From positions 1 through 43,806 of the forward strand of contig JAKEFB010000279.1 of NCBI GenBank assembly GCA_022616275.1: a DNA stretch of 43,806 bases, written 5' to 3'. Each line of letters opens with the position of its first letter. The first letter of the stretch is position 1. Position numbers and translations under genes: made by a program. Below the pieces are notes generated by a model, which searched no databases, was not told the DNA's origin, and saw only the letters and a list, made by a program, of their open reading frames with translations. Positions 6,676 through 15,536 of this stretch are shown one piece after another. The stretch is from Chloroflexota bacterium (GTDB lineage Bacteria; Chloroflexota; Anaerolineae; Promineifilales; Promineifilaceae).

Positions 6676-7110
6676 ATGGATAAACTTGTTGATTATCGAA
6701 ACCTGATAAAGAGGAGCTTAAGCAAATACGCTGAGTTGGCAAACCGGCCGCCAACGGATAGCCTAGAAACGCACATTATTTTTGACGAAGAACGTGACCG
6801 GTATCTGTTATTGAGAACAGGTTGGTGGGGCAAGAAGCGGATTCGCTCAGTTGTCGTCTACGCGCGTCTGTACGAGGGAAAAATCTGGATTGAAGAAGAC
6901 TGGGCTGAGGACGGCGTCGCCACCGAGTTAATGGCGGCCGGCGTGCCGAAAGACGATATTGTCCTGGCTTTTCGCCATCCAGAAATGCAGCCCCTTGAAG
7001 CGTTAGACGCGGCCGGTTATGCCCGCATTCCGGCCCAACTGGAAGAAACTGAAGTCTGGTTGCCAGAACAGGACTGGGGAGACGAATGGGACGTGGGAAA
7101 GGCTGGATGA
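6676..7110 (+). CDS. xisI: XisI-like protein
   Basis: A 144-residue protein from the ATG at 6676, chosen because family members begin MDK-x3-YR; an in-frame ATG at 6655 is the alternative. Family features are YRNLIKRSLSKYAEL, the strand DRYLLLRTGWWGKKRIRSVVVYARL, the block KIWIEEDWAEDGVATELMAAGVPKDDIVLAFRHPE. XisI family proteins are named for excision of the fdxN element in heterocyst-forming cyanobacteria and normally pair with XisH. No xisH is visible here, unlike the usual pair. The normal ending after FRHPE is a few residues (TEFAVA-like); here it is replaced by a ~35-residue acidic tail (LEALDAAGYARIP to the end). Its role is uncertain: the family is widespread outside cyanobacteria, and the ATPase pair at 7306-10898 follows in the same direction. 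Confidence 0.8.
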   Translation: MDKLVDYRNLIKRSLSKYAELANRPPTDSLETHIIFDEERDRYLLLRTGWWGKKRIRSVVVYARLYEGKIWIEEDWAEDGVATELMAAGVPKDDIVLAFRHPEMQPLEALDAAGYARIPAQLEETEVWLPEQDWGDEWDVGKAG

Positions 7111-7305
7111 ACTACTCACTCTACGCCTGGTAGTAGTTGCCTCGTGCCCACTTTCTGTTAACATCAAGGGTGAGCCATACGTGGCTGAGCCACATGTGGC
7201 TGAGCCAGATCGTGTTTTCTGTTGCTGGCCCTTCAAGGGTAAAGCATTCAGAGATGGATGAGGAGCGTGCAGTGGTAAGGGGTTGCTTCGCCCCCGCGGT
7301 GTTAT
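7111..7305 (+). other. Gap with GTGGCTGAGCCA repeats and a leader hairpin
   Basis: No gene is seen. Around 7171-7206 the word GTGGCTGAGCCA occurs twice, plus a partial copy (TGAGCCA) before them; it is nearly self-complementary. Just before the next gene, GGGG (7278) can pair with CCCC across TTGCTTCG. No good ribosome site precedes the ATG at 7306. Confidence 0.4.
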
Positions 7306-8400
7306 ATGCCTGATCCATTTTATTGCTGTAATCGTATCACCGATCCCCAGTATTTCGTCGGCCGCCAGGCAGAACTGGCCCGCATCTTCACCGCCCTGGA
7401 AACGGCCCACGCCGGCCAGCTCCAGAGCGTCTCCATTGTTGGGCCGCGCCGCACCGGCCGCTCCTCCCTGCTCTACCATCTCACCCAGAGCTATCCGCAG
7501 CGCCTGCAACAGCCGGAGCGTTACGTTTTTTGCTGCGTTGACCTGCTGAGCGGCCGCTATATGACCCGCCACGCCCTGCTGCAAGGGCTGCTGGCCGGCC
7601 TATGCCAGGCTTTACCGCCCTCCGCCCGCCGGCTTGAGGCTCAGTGGCAGGAAGCAGGACGGCAGCAGGATTTGACTCTAGACGCGTTCGAGGAGGCCAT
7701 CCGCCTGGCGGCCGGCCAGGAGGGCTTCTACCCGGTCCTTTGCCTGGACGAGTTTGAGCAATTGGTCAAATACCCCGAAGCCTTTCCCCGCCAGCTTTTC
7801 GACTCCTGGCGCAGCCTGATTAACGGCGGCCAGGCCGCCTTCGTCATTACCTCCACCCGGCCGCTCTACGAGCTGGCCGAGGAAGAAAAGGTGACGTCGC
7901 CATTCTTCAACATCTTCTCCGAGTTTATTCCCCTGGGGGAGTTGACCGAAGCCGAGGCCTACCGGCTGGTGGAGCGGGGCCGCCACTGCGACCGGCCGTT
8001 TAACGACGAAGACATCCAACGGGCCCTCAAGTGGGCCGGCCGCCACCCCCTGAAGCTGCAGCAGGCCGGCCGGGCCATTTACAACGCCAAGCAGCAGCCG
8101 GCCGCCAACTGGCGGCGCGTCCACCGCGCTTACCAGGCCACGCTCCGCCAGACCTTCGGCCGGCGCACCCGGCGCGAGCAGGCCGGCCGCTTCCTCCGCC
8201 ACCTGCCCGACCACGTGGGCCGGCTGGCCCTTTTCTGGAAAGGGGAAGCGGCCACCGATCCGCTCACCCGCCGCACAGTCGGCTGGGCTTTACTACTGCT
8301 CCTTGTAGTGATTTTTCTTCTCATGATGTTTTCACCAGGCTTCCGTGGCCTGGTGGCTACTCGCTTCCTACCCACGCCGCCTCTTACCCCCACACCCTGA
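7306..8400 (+). CDS. Membrane-anchored STAND/AAA-type ATPase with altered Walker A
   Basis: A 364-residue protein. The P-loop region SVSIVGPRRTGRSSLLYHL lies at about 41-59, but the position normally held by the Walker A lysine is Arg52 (GRSS instead of GKS/T). Walker B is VLCLDEFEQ (Asp148, Glu149), and a sensor-like TSTRP follows near 190. The opening YFVGRQAELARIF is the usual entry to STAND-type ATPase domains. A single hydrophobic helix (WALLLLLVVIFLLMMF, about 326-342) is near the C-terminus, so the ATPase would face the cytoplasm on a membrane anchor. The stop overlaps the next start (TGATG at 8398-8402), so the two proteins are made together and probably act as a complex. The Lys-to-Arg change suggests weak or no hydrolysis, with the partner being the active ATPase. 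Related ATPases often serve in defence or programmed death; here that is inference. Confidence 0.75.
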   Translation: MPDPFYCCNRITDPQYFVGRQAELARIFTALETAHAGQLQSVSIVGPRRTGRSSLLYHLTQSYPQRLQQPERYVFCCVDLLSGRYMTRHALLQGLLAGLCQALPPSARRLEAQWQEAGRQQDLTLDAFEEAIRLAAGQEGFYPVLCLDEFEQLVKYPEAFPRQLFDSWRSLINGGQAAFVITSTRPLYELAEEEKVTSPFFNIFSEFIPLGELTEAEAYRLVERGRHCDRPFNDEDIQRALKWAGRHPLKLQQAGRAIYNAKQQPAANWRRVHRAYQATLRQTFGRRTRREQAGRFLRHLPDHVGRLALFWKGEAATDPLTRRTVGWALLLLLVVIFLLMMFSPGFRGLVATRFLPTPPLTPTP

Positions 8401-10898
8401 TGGCTATCGAAGGACAAGGCACGACCCCCAATACCCTCCTTCACTTTCCCCGGGATCTGTCCCGCCTGCTGTACTGGCTTTACTTCAAACCATTTACCTT
8501 GCGCCGCTACGTCCAGGCCATTGATTCCCGCCTGAATGAGCGGCTGCTGCTGTGGGAAGCCGCTGACCGGCTGGCCGGCGCGCCCGCGCTACACCATCTG
8601 CACCGCCTGGTATTGGCTCTGTTAGTAGTAGGTCCATTGTCCGGCGCGTTGCTTTGGGGCCTGACCCTCCGGTTAACCCTCCTTCCCCTGCTGGGCGAGG
8701 CACTGGACTGGGTGATCTTGCTGGCTACTGCTGGCGGCTACAGCGCCGGCGCCCTGGCCAGCTACCTGCTGCACTGGCGCGTTCGCCGGGGCGATCTGGC
8801 CGGTTACCTGCTGGCGCTGCCGGCGGCCATCCTGGCTTGGCTGCTGCTGGCTATGGCGGGCGTCCCCTCAGACGTGGCGGTTGGCGTGGCGGTTGGCGTG
8901 GCGGGGGGCGTGGCGGGGGGCGTGGCGGGGGGCGTGGCGGGGGGCGTGGCGGGGGGCGTGGCGTTGGGCGTGGCGGTTGGCGTGGCGGGGGGCGTGGCGG
9001 TTGGCGTGGCGGTTGGCGTGGCGTTTGGCGTGGCGGTTGGCGTGGCGGTTGGCGTGGCGTTTGGCGTGGCGGTTGGCGTGGCGTTGGGCGTGGCGTTGGG
9101 CGTGGCGTTGGGCGTGGCGGTTGGCGTGGCGGTTGGCGTGGCGGTTGGCGTGGCGGTTGGCGTGGCGTTTGGCGTGGCGTTGGGCGTGGCGTTGGGCGTG
9201 GCCTATTTTCGCCTTTTTCCATTCTTTTGCCAACTGCCTTACCAATGGCTGCTGGCCCGCTCCGGGCGCGGCCGCCCGGGGGAGGCGCTGGCGACGCTGC
9301 CCCGCTCGCCCGTCTTTTGGGACGAGCTGGTCTGGCTGCCGCTGGCCGGGCTGGATGCCCACCTGGTCGCCGCCGCCCAGGCCGACCGGGCGGCGGCCGC
9401 CCGGGCCATCGGCCAGGTGGCCGCCTCTTTTCGCCAGGGCTGGGCGGCCCGCCGCGCCTTGTTGGAAATCACCGCCCGCGACCTGGAGCAGGCCAATAGC
9501 CTGGCCGGCATTGCCGGCGTGGCCGAGACGCTGGCCTGGCTGCCGCCCGACTTGCCGGCCGGGCTGGAAAACGCCCTGCCCGCCCTGCGCCAGGTCGCCG
9601 AGCGGGTCCGGGCTGCTGAGGAAAGCGAAGAAGACGCCAACCGTTTGGACCAACTGGAACGCGCCCAGGCCGAGGTAATCCAGTTGCAGCAGGCCCAGGC
9701 CTGGGCCGCCGGCCAGGCCGGGGCGCGCCTGGCCGCCGCCCTGCTCACCTGGCGGCGTCTCCTGGATCAGGCTCTGGCCGATTTGCGCCGCCGCTCGGCT
9801 GAATTGCCCGTGCCCAACTATTACGTCGTCGGCAACCCTCTGGCCGACAAGAGCCGGGTCTTTAAGGGCCGCCGCGATTTGTTCCTGATGTTGGAGCGGG
9901 AACTAGCTGCCCAGCCGGAAGCCCGCCCGACGCTGCTGCTCTATGGCCCGCGCCGCAGCGGCAAGACCTCCGTTCTCCGCCAGTTGCCCTCCCGCCTCGG
10001 CCCTGACTTTGTGCCGGTGGAAGTGGATTTACAATCGGCCATCACCGGCGAAAGCGCCGCCGGCCTCTTGGGCAGCCTGGCCCGCCAGGTCCAGAACAGC
10101 GCCCTCCACTCCCGCCGCCTGAAGCTCCCGCCCCTCTCCCGCGAGTGGCTGGCCGACGACCCCTATACCGCCTTTTTTGACTGGGCCGGGCAGCTCCCCC
10201 CTTTGCTGGACGGCCGACTCATTTTACTCAACCTGGACGAGTACGAACGGCTGGAAGAAATGATCGCCGCCGGCCGGCTGGACGAGCGTGTCTTCCACTG
10301 GCTGCGCGGCTTGATCCAGCACCATCCTCACCTGGTTATTCTCCTGGCCGGTTCGCACACGGCCGAAGAACTGCCGTCCCGCTGGGGCGACGCCCTGGTC
10401 AACGTTCGCCTGCTGCCCATCGGCCCACTGCAGCCAGGCGAAGCCCGCGAATTAATTACGGCACCCGTCCCCGATTTTCCCCTGCATTACGAACCGGAAG
10501 CCGTGGAAGCGATTCTGGCTGCCAGCGGCGGCCAGCCCTACCTGGTCCAGGCCATTTGCCGCGACCTGGTCAATCACGTCAACGAGAACCATCAACGCCA
10601 GGCCACCCTGGCCGACGTAACCACCGCCCTGAACACGACGTTGCAGACGACGGCCGCTTACTTCACCGAGTGGTGGACCAGCCGCGACACCGACGACGCC
10701 CAGCGGGCCGTTGCGCGCCTCCTGGCCCGCGCCCGGCTGGAGCCGCTGTCCGAAAGCGAGTTACTAGGGCAGGCCCAGGCCACCCCGGCCGCCCTGCGCG
10801 GTCTCCTCTGGCGCCAGGTGGTCGAAGAGGCCAACGGCGGCTACCGCCTGCGCGCCGGCCTGGCCGCCCGCTGGATCAACGAACGCGCTCCAGCCTGA
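8400..10898 (+). CDS. STAND NTPase with membrane domain containing 27 GVAx repeats
   Basis: An 832-residue protein starting at the ATG overlapping the previous TGA. The reading frame is open further upstream, but that part is shadow. Residues 1-55 are a helical region ([20 protein letters not shown]). Hydrophobic helices cover about 70-155. Residues 159-266 are 27 uninterrupted tetrapeptides VA[V/G/L/F]G, giving a Gly at every fourth position and an Ala between. Helical, linker-like residues follow to ~470. A complete P-loop ATPase comes next: Walker A GPRRSGKT at 516-523, Walker [10 protein letters not shown] with Asp613/Glu614, and [12 protein letters not shown] further on. The C-terminus looks like a winged helix ([26 protein letters not shown]). 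The Gly-every-fourth pattern suits tightly packed membrane helices, so a pore or membrane-disrupting effector switched by the ATPase is possible. Such repeats are known in other bacterial ATPases, but I know of no established function. Confidence 0.8.
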   Translation: MAIEGQGTTPNTLLHFPRDLSRLLYWLYFKPFTLRRYVQAIDSRLNERLLLWEAADRLAGAPALHHLHRLVLALLVVGPLSGALLWGLTLRLTLLPLLGEALDWVILLATAGGYSAGALASYLLHWRVRRGDLAGYLLALPAAILAWLLLAMAGVPSDVAVGVAVGVAGGVAGGVAGGVAGGVAGGVALGVAVGVAGGVAVGVAVGVAFGVAVGVAVGVAFGVAVGVALGVALGVALGVAVGVAVGVAVGVAVGVAFGVALGVALGVAYFRLFPFFCQLPYQWLLARSGRGRPGEALATLPRSPVFWDELVWLPLAGLDAHLVAAAQADRAAAARAIGQVAASFRQGWAARRALLEITARDLEQANSLAGIAGVAETLAWLPPDLPAGLENALPALRQVAERVRAAEESEEDANRLDQLERAQAEVIQLQQAQAWAAGQAGARLAAALLTWRRLLDQALADLRRRSAELPVPNYYVVGNPLADKSRVFKGRRDLFLMLERELAAQPEARPTLLLYGPRRSGKTSVLRQLPSRLGPDFVPVEVDLQSAITGESAAGLLGSLARQVQNSALHSRRLKLPPLSREWLADDPYTAFFDWAGQLPPLLDGRLILLNLDEYERLEEMIAAGRLDERVFHWLRGLIQHHPHLVILLAGSHTAEELPSRWGDALVNVRLLPIGPLQPGEARELITAPVPDFPLHYEPEAVEAILAASGGQPYLVQAICRDLVNHVNENHQRQATLADVTTALNTTLQTTAAYFTEWWTSRDTDDAQRAVARLLARARLEPLSESELLGQAQATPAALRGLLWRQVVEEANGGYRLRAGLAARWINERAPA
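8874..9197 (+). repeat. 27 x 12-bp coding tandem repeat (GTGGCGnnnGGC)
   Basis: Every unit is GTGGCG, one variable codon, GGC. The variable codon is only GTT, GGG, TTG or TTT, so it contains only G and T. The plus strand has no A at all across the 324 bp. Five successive GGG units create runs of six G. The array is in frame, and a 28th half unit (GTGGCC) ends it. Confidence 0.95.
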
Positions 10899-10966
10899 GA
10901 CCCTCTTTTAAAAGCGATTCGCGCCATTCGCCCATTCGCCCCATTGGCGATAAACATAGAGCGTCT
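10899..10966. other. Short convergent gap with CGCCATTCGCCCATT repeats
   Basis: Between two convergent genes the sequence repeats CGCCATTCGCCCATTCGCCC and ends CATTGGCG. This is another short-tandem-repeat spacer. No T-tailed hairpin is visible. Confidence 0.4.
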
Positions 10967-12013
10967 CTAGACCGACGACGCCGGCAACACGCTCTTCAAG
11001 GCCTCCAGTTCCGGCTCGCCCGGGCCGAGGGGCAGCATGACTTTGCCCCGCTGCACGGCCGAACGGCAGGCGGCCATCATAATCTCAAACCCTTTCAGCG
11101 CGCTCTCCCCGTTGCAGGGGTGGACCCTGGCCGGGTCGTCCAGCCAATCAGCGATCTCCTGAATGTAGGGTGGCATATCCTGGCCGTAGTCCATGCAGCC
11201 CGGCCCGGAAATTACCCCATGCGAGTCGCGGGTGACGGCCCGCCAGCCGCCACCCGTCAAGACCTCGGCAAAGCCCTCCGTCCCCTGAGCGCCAATGCGG
11301 CACTTGCGCCACCAGTACTCCACTTCGGGCACGTCCGGCGCGCCGGCGCCGCACTCGACGATGCCGCGCACGCCGTTGTCAAACTGAATGAGCGCGGCCA
11401 TGTAGTCCGGCGACGGATGGGCGTCGGCAAATTTCTCCAGACCGGCCGCCTGCCCGACTACCCACTCCGCTTCGGCATAGTTGTTGTACCAGCGGACGTA
11501 CTCGATCAGGTGCGTCATCATGTGCAGCATCCACCCAGTGGCATGGCCATAGACGGTGTGAACGCGACCAATCGCCCCGCTGGCGATCATTTCCTTGACC
11601 TTCTGGTAGTGCTGGCCGTAACGGTGCTGGTGGCTGACGACCGACTTGACCCCGGCCTCGCGCAGCAGTTCATTGATCTCCAGGGCTTCGTTGGTCGAGG
11701 TAGCCATTGGTTTTTCGTAGGCGATCAACCTGACCCCGGCTTCGACGCCGGCCCGAATGAGCGGCAGCCGGAGCTGGGGCGGTGTGCAAAAAGCAAAGAC
11801 GTCCGGCCTGGTCCGGGCCAGCATCTCGACCACGTCCGTGCTGGCGTACGCTTCGCCCAACTTCTCCTGGGCCGCCTCTAAGCGCGCCGGCGTCCGGTTG
11901 GACAGCCCCACGAGGCGGAAGCGAGGATTGGCGGCAAAGGCCTCGGCGTGGTGCAGGCCACGCCTGCCCAGGCCAGCCACGGCGACGGTGTAGGTGGGTA
12001 AGGCCGCGCTCAC
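10967..12013 (-). CDS. Gfo/Idh/MocA-family NAD(P)-dependent oxidoreductase
   Basis: A 348-residue enzyme. The N-terminal Rossmann fold has VAVAGLGRRGLHHAEAF (dinucleotide-binding glycines) and the family's EKPMA motif near residue 100, whose Lys takes part in catalysis. The C-terminal alpha/beta domain starts near 125 (SHQHRYGQHYQKVKEMIASGAIG). Members oxidise or reduce sugars, inositols and nucleotide-sugar derivatives. Its start overlaps the stop of the aminotransferase gene upstream (12010-12013). The pairing of oxidoreductase and DegT-type aminotransferase is typical of amino-sugar production: oxidise a hydroxyl to a ketone, then aminate it. The substrate cannot be read from sequence. Confidence 0.88.
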   Translation of the reverse strand: MSAALPTYTVAVAGLGRRGLHHAEAFAANPRFRLVGLSNRTPARLEAAQEKLGEAYASTDVVEMLARTRPDVFAFCTPPQLRLPLIRAGVEAGVRLIAYEKPMATSTNEALEINELLREAGVKSVVSHQHRYGQHYQKVKEMIASGAIGRVHTVYGHATGWMLHMMTHLIEYVRWYNNYAEAEWVVGQAAGLEKFADAHPSPDYMAALIQFDNGVRGIVECGAGAPDVPEVEYWWRKCRIGAQGTEGFAEVLTGGGWRAVTRDSHGVISGPGCMDYGQDMPPYIQEIADWLDDPARVHPCNGESALKGFEIMMAACRSAVQRGKVMLPLGPGEPELEALKSVLPASSV

Positions 12014-13116
12014 CGGTCCTCCCAGGCCCGGCAGGTATCAATGACGTAATCTATCTCGGCCTGCTCCAGTTCCGGGAACATGGGCAGAGAGATCACGCTG
12101 GCGGCCGATTTCTCGGTCAGCGGCAGTTGGACGTTCAGGTCGGCCGCCTTGCCCCAGGGATACCCTGCCTGCTGGTGAATGGCAATCGGGTAATGGAGCT
12201 TGGCGTCAACGCCCGCGCCGTTGAGGTATGGCAGTATGGCGTCCCGCTCCAGCGTCTCAATGACGTAGAGGTGATAGACGTGCCGGTAGCCCGGCCGCTC
12301 GCAGGGCAGCTTGAGGCTCGTTCGCTTCAGGCCGTCGTTGTACATGGCGGCAATCTCTCGCCGCCGGTCGCTCCAGGCCGTGATCCGCTTCAGCTTCACA
12401 CTGAGAATGGCGGCGTGCAGGTCGTCCAGGCGGCTGTTGTAGCCCATGCTGTGGTAGGAGCGCTTCAAGGAGCCGTGGTTGCGCAAGGCGCGGATGGCCG
12501 GCACAATGTCATCCCGGTTGGTAATAATCGCCCCACCGTCGCCAAAGGCGCCCAGGTTCTTTTGAATGATGAAGCTGGTGCAGACGGCGTCGCTCAACTC
12601 GCCAACGGCAAAGCCGTCGCCGTGGGCGTCAATGGCCTGGGCGCAGTCTTCGACTACAAACAGACCATGGCGCCTGGCGATCTCAGCGACCGCCCGCATG
12701 TCGGCCGTCTGGCCGTACAGATGCACGGGCACGATGGCCTTGGTGTTAGGCGTAATCGCCGCCTCGATTTGGGCTGGATCAATATTGCAGGTGTCCGGCT
12801 CAATGTCCACAAAGACTGCTTTCGCGCCCGTAAACCAGATGGCCTCGGCCGTGGCAAAGAAGGTGTTGGCCGTGGTAATGACCTCGTCGCCGGGGCCGAT
12901 GCCCAGGGCCAGGAAGACCAGCCACAGGGCGTCCGTACCGGAGTTAACGCCAATGGCGTTCTTCATCTGGAAGTAAGCGGCCAGCTCCTTCTCAAACCGG
13001 GCCAGCGCCGGACCCAAGACGTACTCCCCACTCTCCAACACCTCCTGAATGGCAGCATCCAATTCTTCTTTTAGAGCGTGATACTGCCGAACATGACCAT
13101 AAAACCCGACTTTCAT
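12010..13116 (-). CDS. DegT/DnrJ/EryC1/StrS-family PLP aminotransferase
   Basis: A 368-residue PLP-dependent sugar aminotransferase. Lys186 in SFIIQKNLGAFGDGG is the expected PLP lysine, and Asp157 in VVEDCAQA holds the pyridine nitrogen. GVNSGTDALWL near 56-66 binds the phosphate. It transfers an amino group, usually from glutamate, to a keto-sugar nucleotide. The start is well supported: AGAAGGAGGT lies directly before the ATG. The gene is coupled to the oxidoreductase by a 4-bp overlap. Together they suggest synthesis of an amino sugar for surface glycans, which fits the NagA/ROK genes upstream on the same strand. Confidence 0.92.
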   Translation of the reverse strand: MKVGFYGHVRQYHALKEELDAAIQEVLESGEYVLGPALARFEKELAAYFQMKNAIGVNSGTDALWLVFLALGIGPGDEVITTANTFFATAEAIWFTGAKAVFVDIEPDTCNIDPAQIEAAITPNTKAIVPVHLYGQTADMRAVAEIARRHGLFVVEDCAQAIDAHGDGFAVGELSDAVCTSFIIQKNLGAFGDGGAIITNRDDIVPAIRALRNHGSLKRSYHSMGYNSRLDDLHAAILSVKLKRITAWSDRRREIAAMYNDGLKRTSLKLPCERPGYRHVYHLYVIETLERDAILPYLNGAGVDAKLHYPIAIHQQAGYPWGKAADLNVQLPLTEKSAASVISLPMFPELEQAEIDYVIDTCRAWEDR

Positions 13117-13132
13117 TGTTACCTCCTTCTAA

Positions 13133-13197
13133 TTTGACGACGGACGACAGACGATAGGCCAACTGAAGTCGTCCGCCGTCCGTGGTCCGTCGTCTGC
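13133..13197. repeat. Inverted GACGACGGAC short-tandem-repeat hairpin
   Basis: TTGACGACGGACGACAGACG (13133-13152) faces CGTCCGCCGTCCGTGG and TCCGTCGTCTGC (ending 13197) across a short turn. The arms are imperfect inverted tandem repeats. It fills the gap between the SIS and aminotransferase genes and looks like an empty version of the cassettes at 28592 and 36781. Confidence 0.7.
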
Positions 13198-13198
13198 T

Positions 13199-14251
13199 TT
13201 ATCTCGTCTCTGTCACTTTGCGAATCCCGCGCGGCGCATCCACGTCGTAGCCTCGGGTGTGGGCCTGGTGCAGGGCAAAAAGCTGGCCGGGCACGATGGC
13301 GGCCAGGGGCGAGAGCCACTCCGGCACGCCCGGGGGCATGGCCAGCGGCGTCCGGGCCAGGGCCAGCATCTCCGGCTCGTCGCTAATGGCAATGATCTCG
13401 GCCTGGTAGCGGTGCAGCGTCTCCATAAAGGCCCGCAGCTCCGCCTGGAGCAGACCGGCCGGGGCAATGACCACGGCCGGAAAGCCAGGCTCAATCATGG
13501 CCAGCGGCCCGTGCAGGAAATCGGCGCTGCTGTAGGGCTCGGCCACGACGTAGGTCAGCTCCTTGAGCTTGAGGGCCAGCTCAAAGGCGGTGGCATAGTT
13601 GTAGCCCCGGCCGATGACGACGCAGCGCTCCATGTAGCGGTAGCGGGGCGCGACCTGGGCGATGGCGTCATTCATGGCCAGGATACGGCCCACGGCGGCC
13701 GGCATCGCCTCCAGGCTGGCCAGCATCTGCCCATCCCCGGCCAGCGTGGCGCTGAGCAGGGCAATAGCCGCCAGCTCGGCCGTGTACGTCTTCGTCGCCG
13801 CCACGGCCTTCTCCTCCCCGGCCCGCAGGTCTACCACCACATCCCCCTGCTGGGCCAGGTCTGAGTCCGGCTCGTTGGTCATCACCGCCGTCAGCGCCCC
13901 CTGCCGCCGCGCCTCGGCCAGCACGGCGACAATGTCCGGGCTGCGGCCGCTCTGGCTGATGCCCAGCACCAGCGTGTCCGCCAGGCGGGGCGGCCGCTGG
14001 TAAATGGTAAAGAGGCTGGGCGCGGCCAGCGAGACGACCAGGCCGTTCATCGCCCCCAGGACGTACTTGGCGTAGCGACCGGCGTTATCGCTCGTGCCCC
14101 GCGCAGCAATCATGACGTGCCGGATAGCCCGCTGCTGGATAGCCTCGGCCAGCCGACGGACGCTGGCCCGCTCTTGCGCCAGAAAGCGCTCCAGCGTCTC
14201 CGGCTGCTGGTGAATCTCGCGATACAAATGCGTCTTACTCACTTCAATCAT
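13199..14251 (-). CDS. Double SIS-domain sugar isomerase/deaminase (GlmS isomerase-like, NagB-II type)
   Basis: A 350-residue protein equal to the isomerase half of glucosamine-6-phosphate synthase without the glutaminase domain. Two SIS domains are visible: [27 protein letters not shown] and [14 protein letters not shown] in the first; [19 protein letters not shown] and [13 protein letters not shown] in the second. Stand-alone proteins of this type include glucosamine-6-phosphate deaminase (NagB-II) and related fructosamine or tagatose enzymes. The neighbouring nagA makes the deaminase role most likely: NagA yields glucosamine-6-phosphate, which this enzyme would turn into fructose-6-phosphate and ammonia. 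The order kinase, NagA, SIS enzyme fits a GlcNAc degradation operon. Confidence 0.82.
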   Translation of the reverse strand: MIEVSKTHLYREIHQQPETLERFLAQERASVRRLAEAIQQRAIRHVMIAARGTSDNAGRYAKYVLGAMNGLVVSLAAPSLFTIYQRPPRLADTLVLGISQSGRSPDIVAVLAEARRQGALTAVMTNEPDSDLAQQGDVVVDLRAGEEKAVAATKTYTAELAAIALLSATLAGDGQMLASLEAMPAAVGRILAMNDAIAQVAPRYRYMERCVVIGRGYNYATAFELALKLKELTYVVAEPYSSADFLHGPLAMIEPGFPAVVIAPAGLLQAELRAFMETLHRYQAEIIAISDEPEMLALARTPLAMPPGVPEWLSPLAAIVPGQLFALHQAHTRGYDVDAPRGIRKVTETR

Positions 14252-14278
14252 AGGTCTACACCCAACACGAATAACTGC

Positions 14279-14333
14279 TCCGGCCGGTCTCCTGACCGCG
14301 CCGGTGGCACGGTCGGAGGCCGGCCACAGCTAG
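14279..14333. repeat. GC-rich imperfect hairpin shared with 6589-6635
   Basis: CCGGCCGGTCTCCTGACCG is opposed by CGGTCGGAGGCCGGCC with mismatches, enclosing CGCCGGTGGCA. Read on the minus strand it begins AGCTGTGGCCGGCCTCCGAC, matching the hairpin before the xisI-like gene. It fills the gap between nagA and the SIS gene. Confidence 0.5.
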
Positions 14334-15475
14334 AGAGAGTAAGCCACCTGCCCGGCCACAATCGTCACGGCCACCTGGTGTTCAGGCGTCAACAGGACCA
14401 GGTCGGCATCGTAACCGGGGGCAATCCGGCCCTTGCGCTGCCCCAGGCCCAGCAGGGCGGCCGGTGTCGTCGTTACGCCCGGCAGGGCCTCGGCCAGCGA
14501 GCAGCCGGTAAAGGCCATCAAGTTCCGCATGGCCGCGTCCAGGGATAGAACACTGCCGGCCAGCGTGCCGTCGTCCAGCCGCGATTCCTGCTCGGTGACG
14601 GTTACAGTAAACGTCCCCAGCTCGTAGCGGCCGGGCGGCATGCCCAGGGCGGCCATGGCGTCAGTCACCAGGTTCAGCCGGCCGCCGGCCGCCCGCCAGG
14701 CCAGCTTCACCAGGGCCGGGTGGACGTGGACGCCGTCGGCAATCAACCCCACCGTCACCCGCTCGTCGTCCAGCAGCGCTCCCGGCAGGCCAATCTCGCG
14801 GTGGTGCAGCGCCGGCATGGCGTTAAACAGGTGCGTGCCGTAGCGCACCCCGGCATCAAACGCCGCCTGGGCCTCTTCGTAGCTGGCCAGCGAATGGCCG
14901 GCGCTGGCGACCACCCCCCGCGCCACCAGGGCGGCCACCAGTTCCAGCGCCCCCGGCAGCTCCGGGGCCAGCGTCACCAGCCGCACTTCCTGCCCGGCCG
15001 ACCAGCCGGCGACGGCGGCCAGCGCCGGCGGCCGCAGGTGGATGGGGTTGTGGGCCCCCTTTTTGGCCGGGTTCAGGAATGGGCCTTCCAGGTGGAGTCC
15101 CAGCGGCCAGGCCCCAACCAGACCGGCCGGCGGCCCCTGGGCCAGGATGGCCTGGGCCTGGACAATGGTCGCCAGGGGGGAGGTAATAATCGTCGGCAGG
15201 AAGGCCGTGACCCCATACTGGGGCAGCCGGGCCGACACCGGCCAGATAGTCGCCGGGTCGTGGGTAAAATCGTGGCCGAAGCCGCCGTTGCACTGCAAAT
15301 CAATAAACCCGGGGACCACAGTCAGGCCGGCCGCGTCCACCACCTGCGCTCCGGCCGGGGGCCGGATCGTGTGGCGGGGGCCGGCGGCCCGGATACGGCC
15401 GGCCTCGACCAGCACCGCCCCGTCGGCTATGGTCTCTTCCGGGGTGATGAGCGTGGCTCTTTCCAGGTACAGCAT
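14330..15475 (-). CDS. nagA: N-acetylglucosamine-6-phosphate deacetylase
   Basis: A ~381-residue amidohydrolase that removes acetate from GlcNAc-6-phosphate in cell-wall and chitin sugar recycling. The TIM-barrel metal and substrate motifs are in order: [31 protein letters not shown] (metal Glu), [13 protein letters not shown] (His), [15 protein letters not shown] (His), ADGVHVHP, and [14 protein letters not shown] with the catalytic Asp. The ATG at 15475 ([10 protein letters not shown]) is preferred because the family begins there; in-frame ATGs up to 15490 lie in a short repeat. It lies downstream of the ROK kinase and upstream of the SIS deaminase, so the three give GlcNAc to fructose-6-phosphate. 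Confidence 0.92.
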   Translation of the reverse strand: MLYLERATLITPEETIADGAVLVEAGRIRAAGPRHTIRPPAGAQVVDAAGLTVVPGFIDLQCNGGFGHDFTHDPATIWPVSARLPQYGVTAFLPTIITSPLATIVQAQAILAQGPPAGLVGAWPLGLHLEGPFLNPAKKGAHNPIHLRPPALAAVAGWSAGQEVRLVTLAPELPGALELVAALVARGVVASAGHSLASYEEAQAAFDAGVRYGTHLFNAMPALHHREIGLPGALLDDERVTVGLIADGVHVHPALVKLAWRAAGGRLNLVTDAMAALGMPPGRYELGTFTVTVTEQESRLDDGTLAGSVLSLDAAMRNLMAFTGCSLAEALPGVTTTPAALLGLGQRKGRIAPGYDADLVLLTPEHQVAVTIVAGQVAYSL

Positions 15476-15479
15476 CGCT

Positions 15480-15536
15480 TCAACCATCAACCACCAACCA
15501 CCAACTATCCACCATCAACTACCAACTATCCTCCAA
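15480..15536. repeat. CAACYACCAACTATC short tandem repeat
   Basis: A degenerate run of CAACCATCAACCACCAACC and ACCAACTATCC words. On the minus strand it encodes the last residues (EDSW) and the TAG of the ROK kinase, then runs up to the start of nagA. No inverted partner is seen. Confidence 0.65.

Noticed and set aside
8031-8399. N-terminal extension of the GVAx ATPase
   Set aside because: It lies inside the upstream ATPase gene in another frame and is Pro/Arg-rich; the TGATG overlap start is better.
8874-9197. Possible CRISPR or pure minisatellite
   Set aside because: The 12-bp units are in frame and coding with no unique spacers.
8868-9653. Long antisense and alternate-frame proteins with HANRHAQR or WRGAWRLA repeats
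   Set aside because: They are shadows of the 12-bp repeat array; only the VAxG frame continues into sensible membrane and ATPase sequence on both sides.
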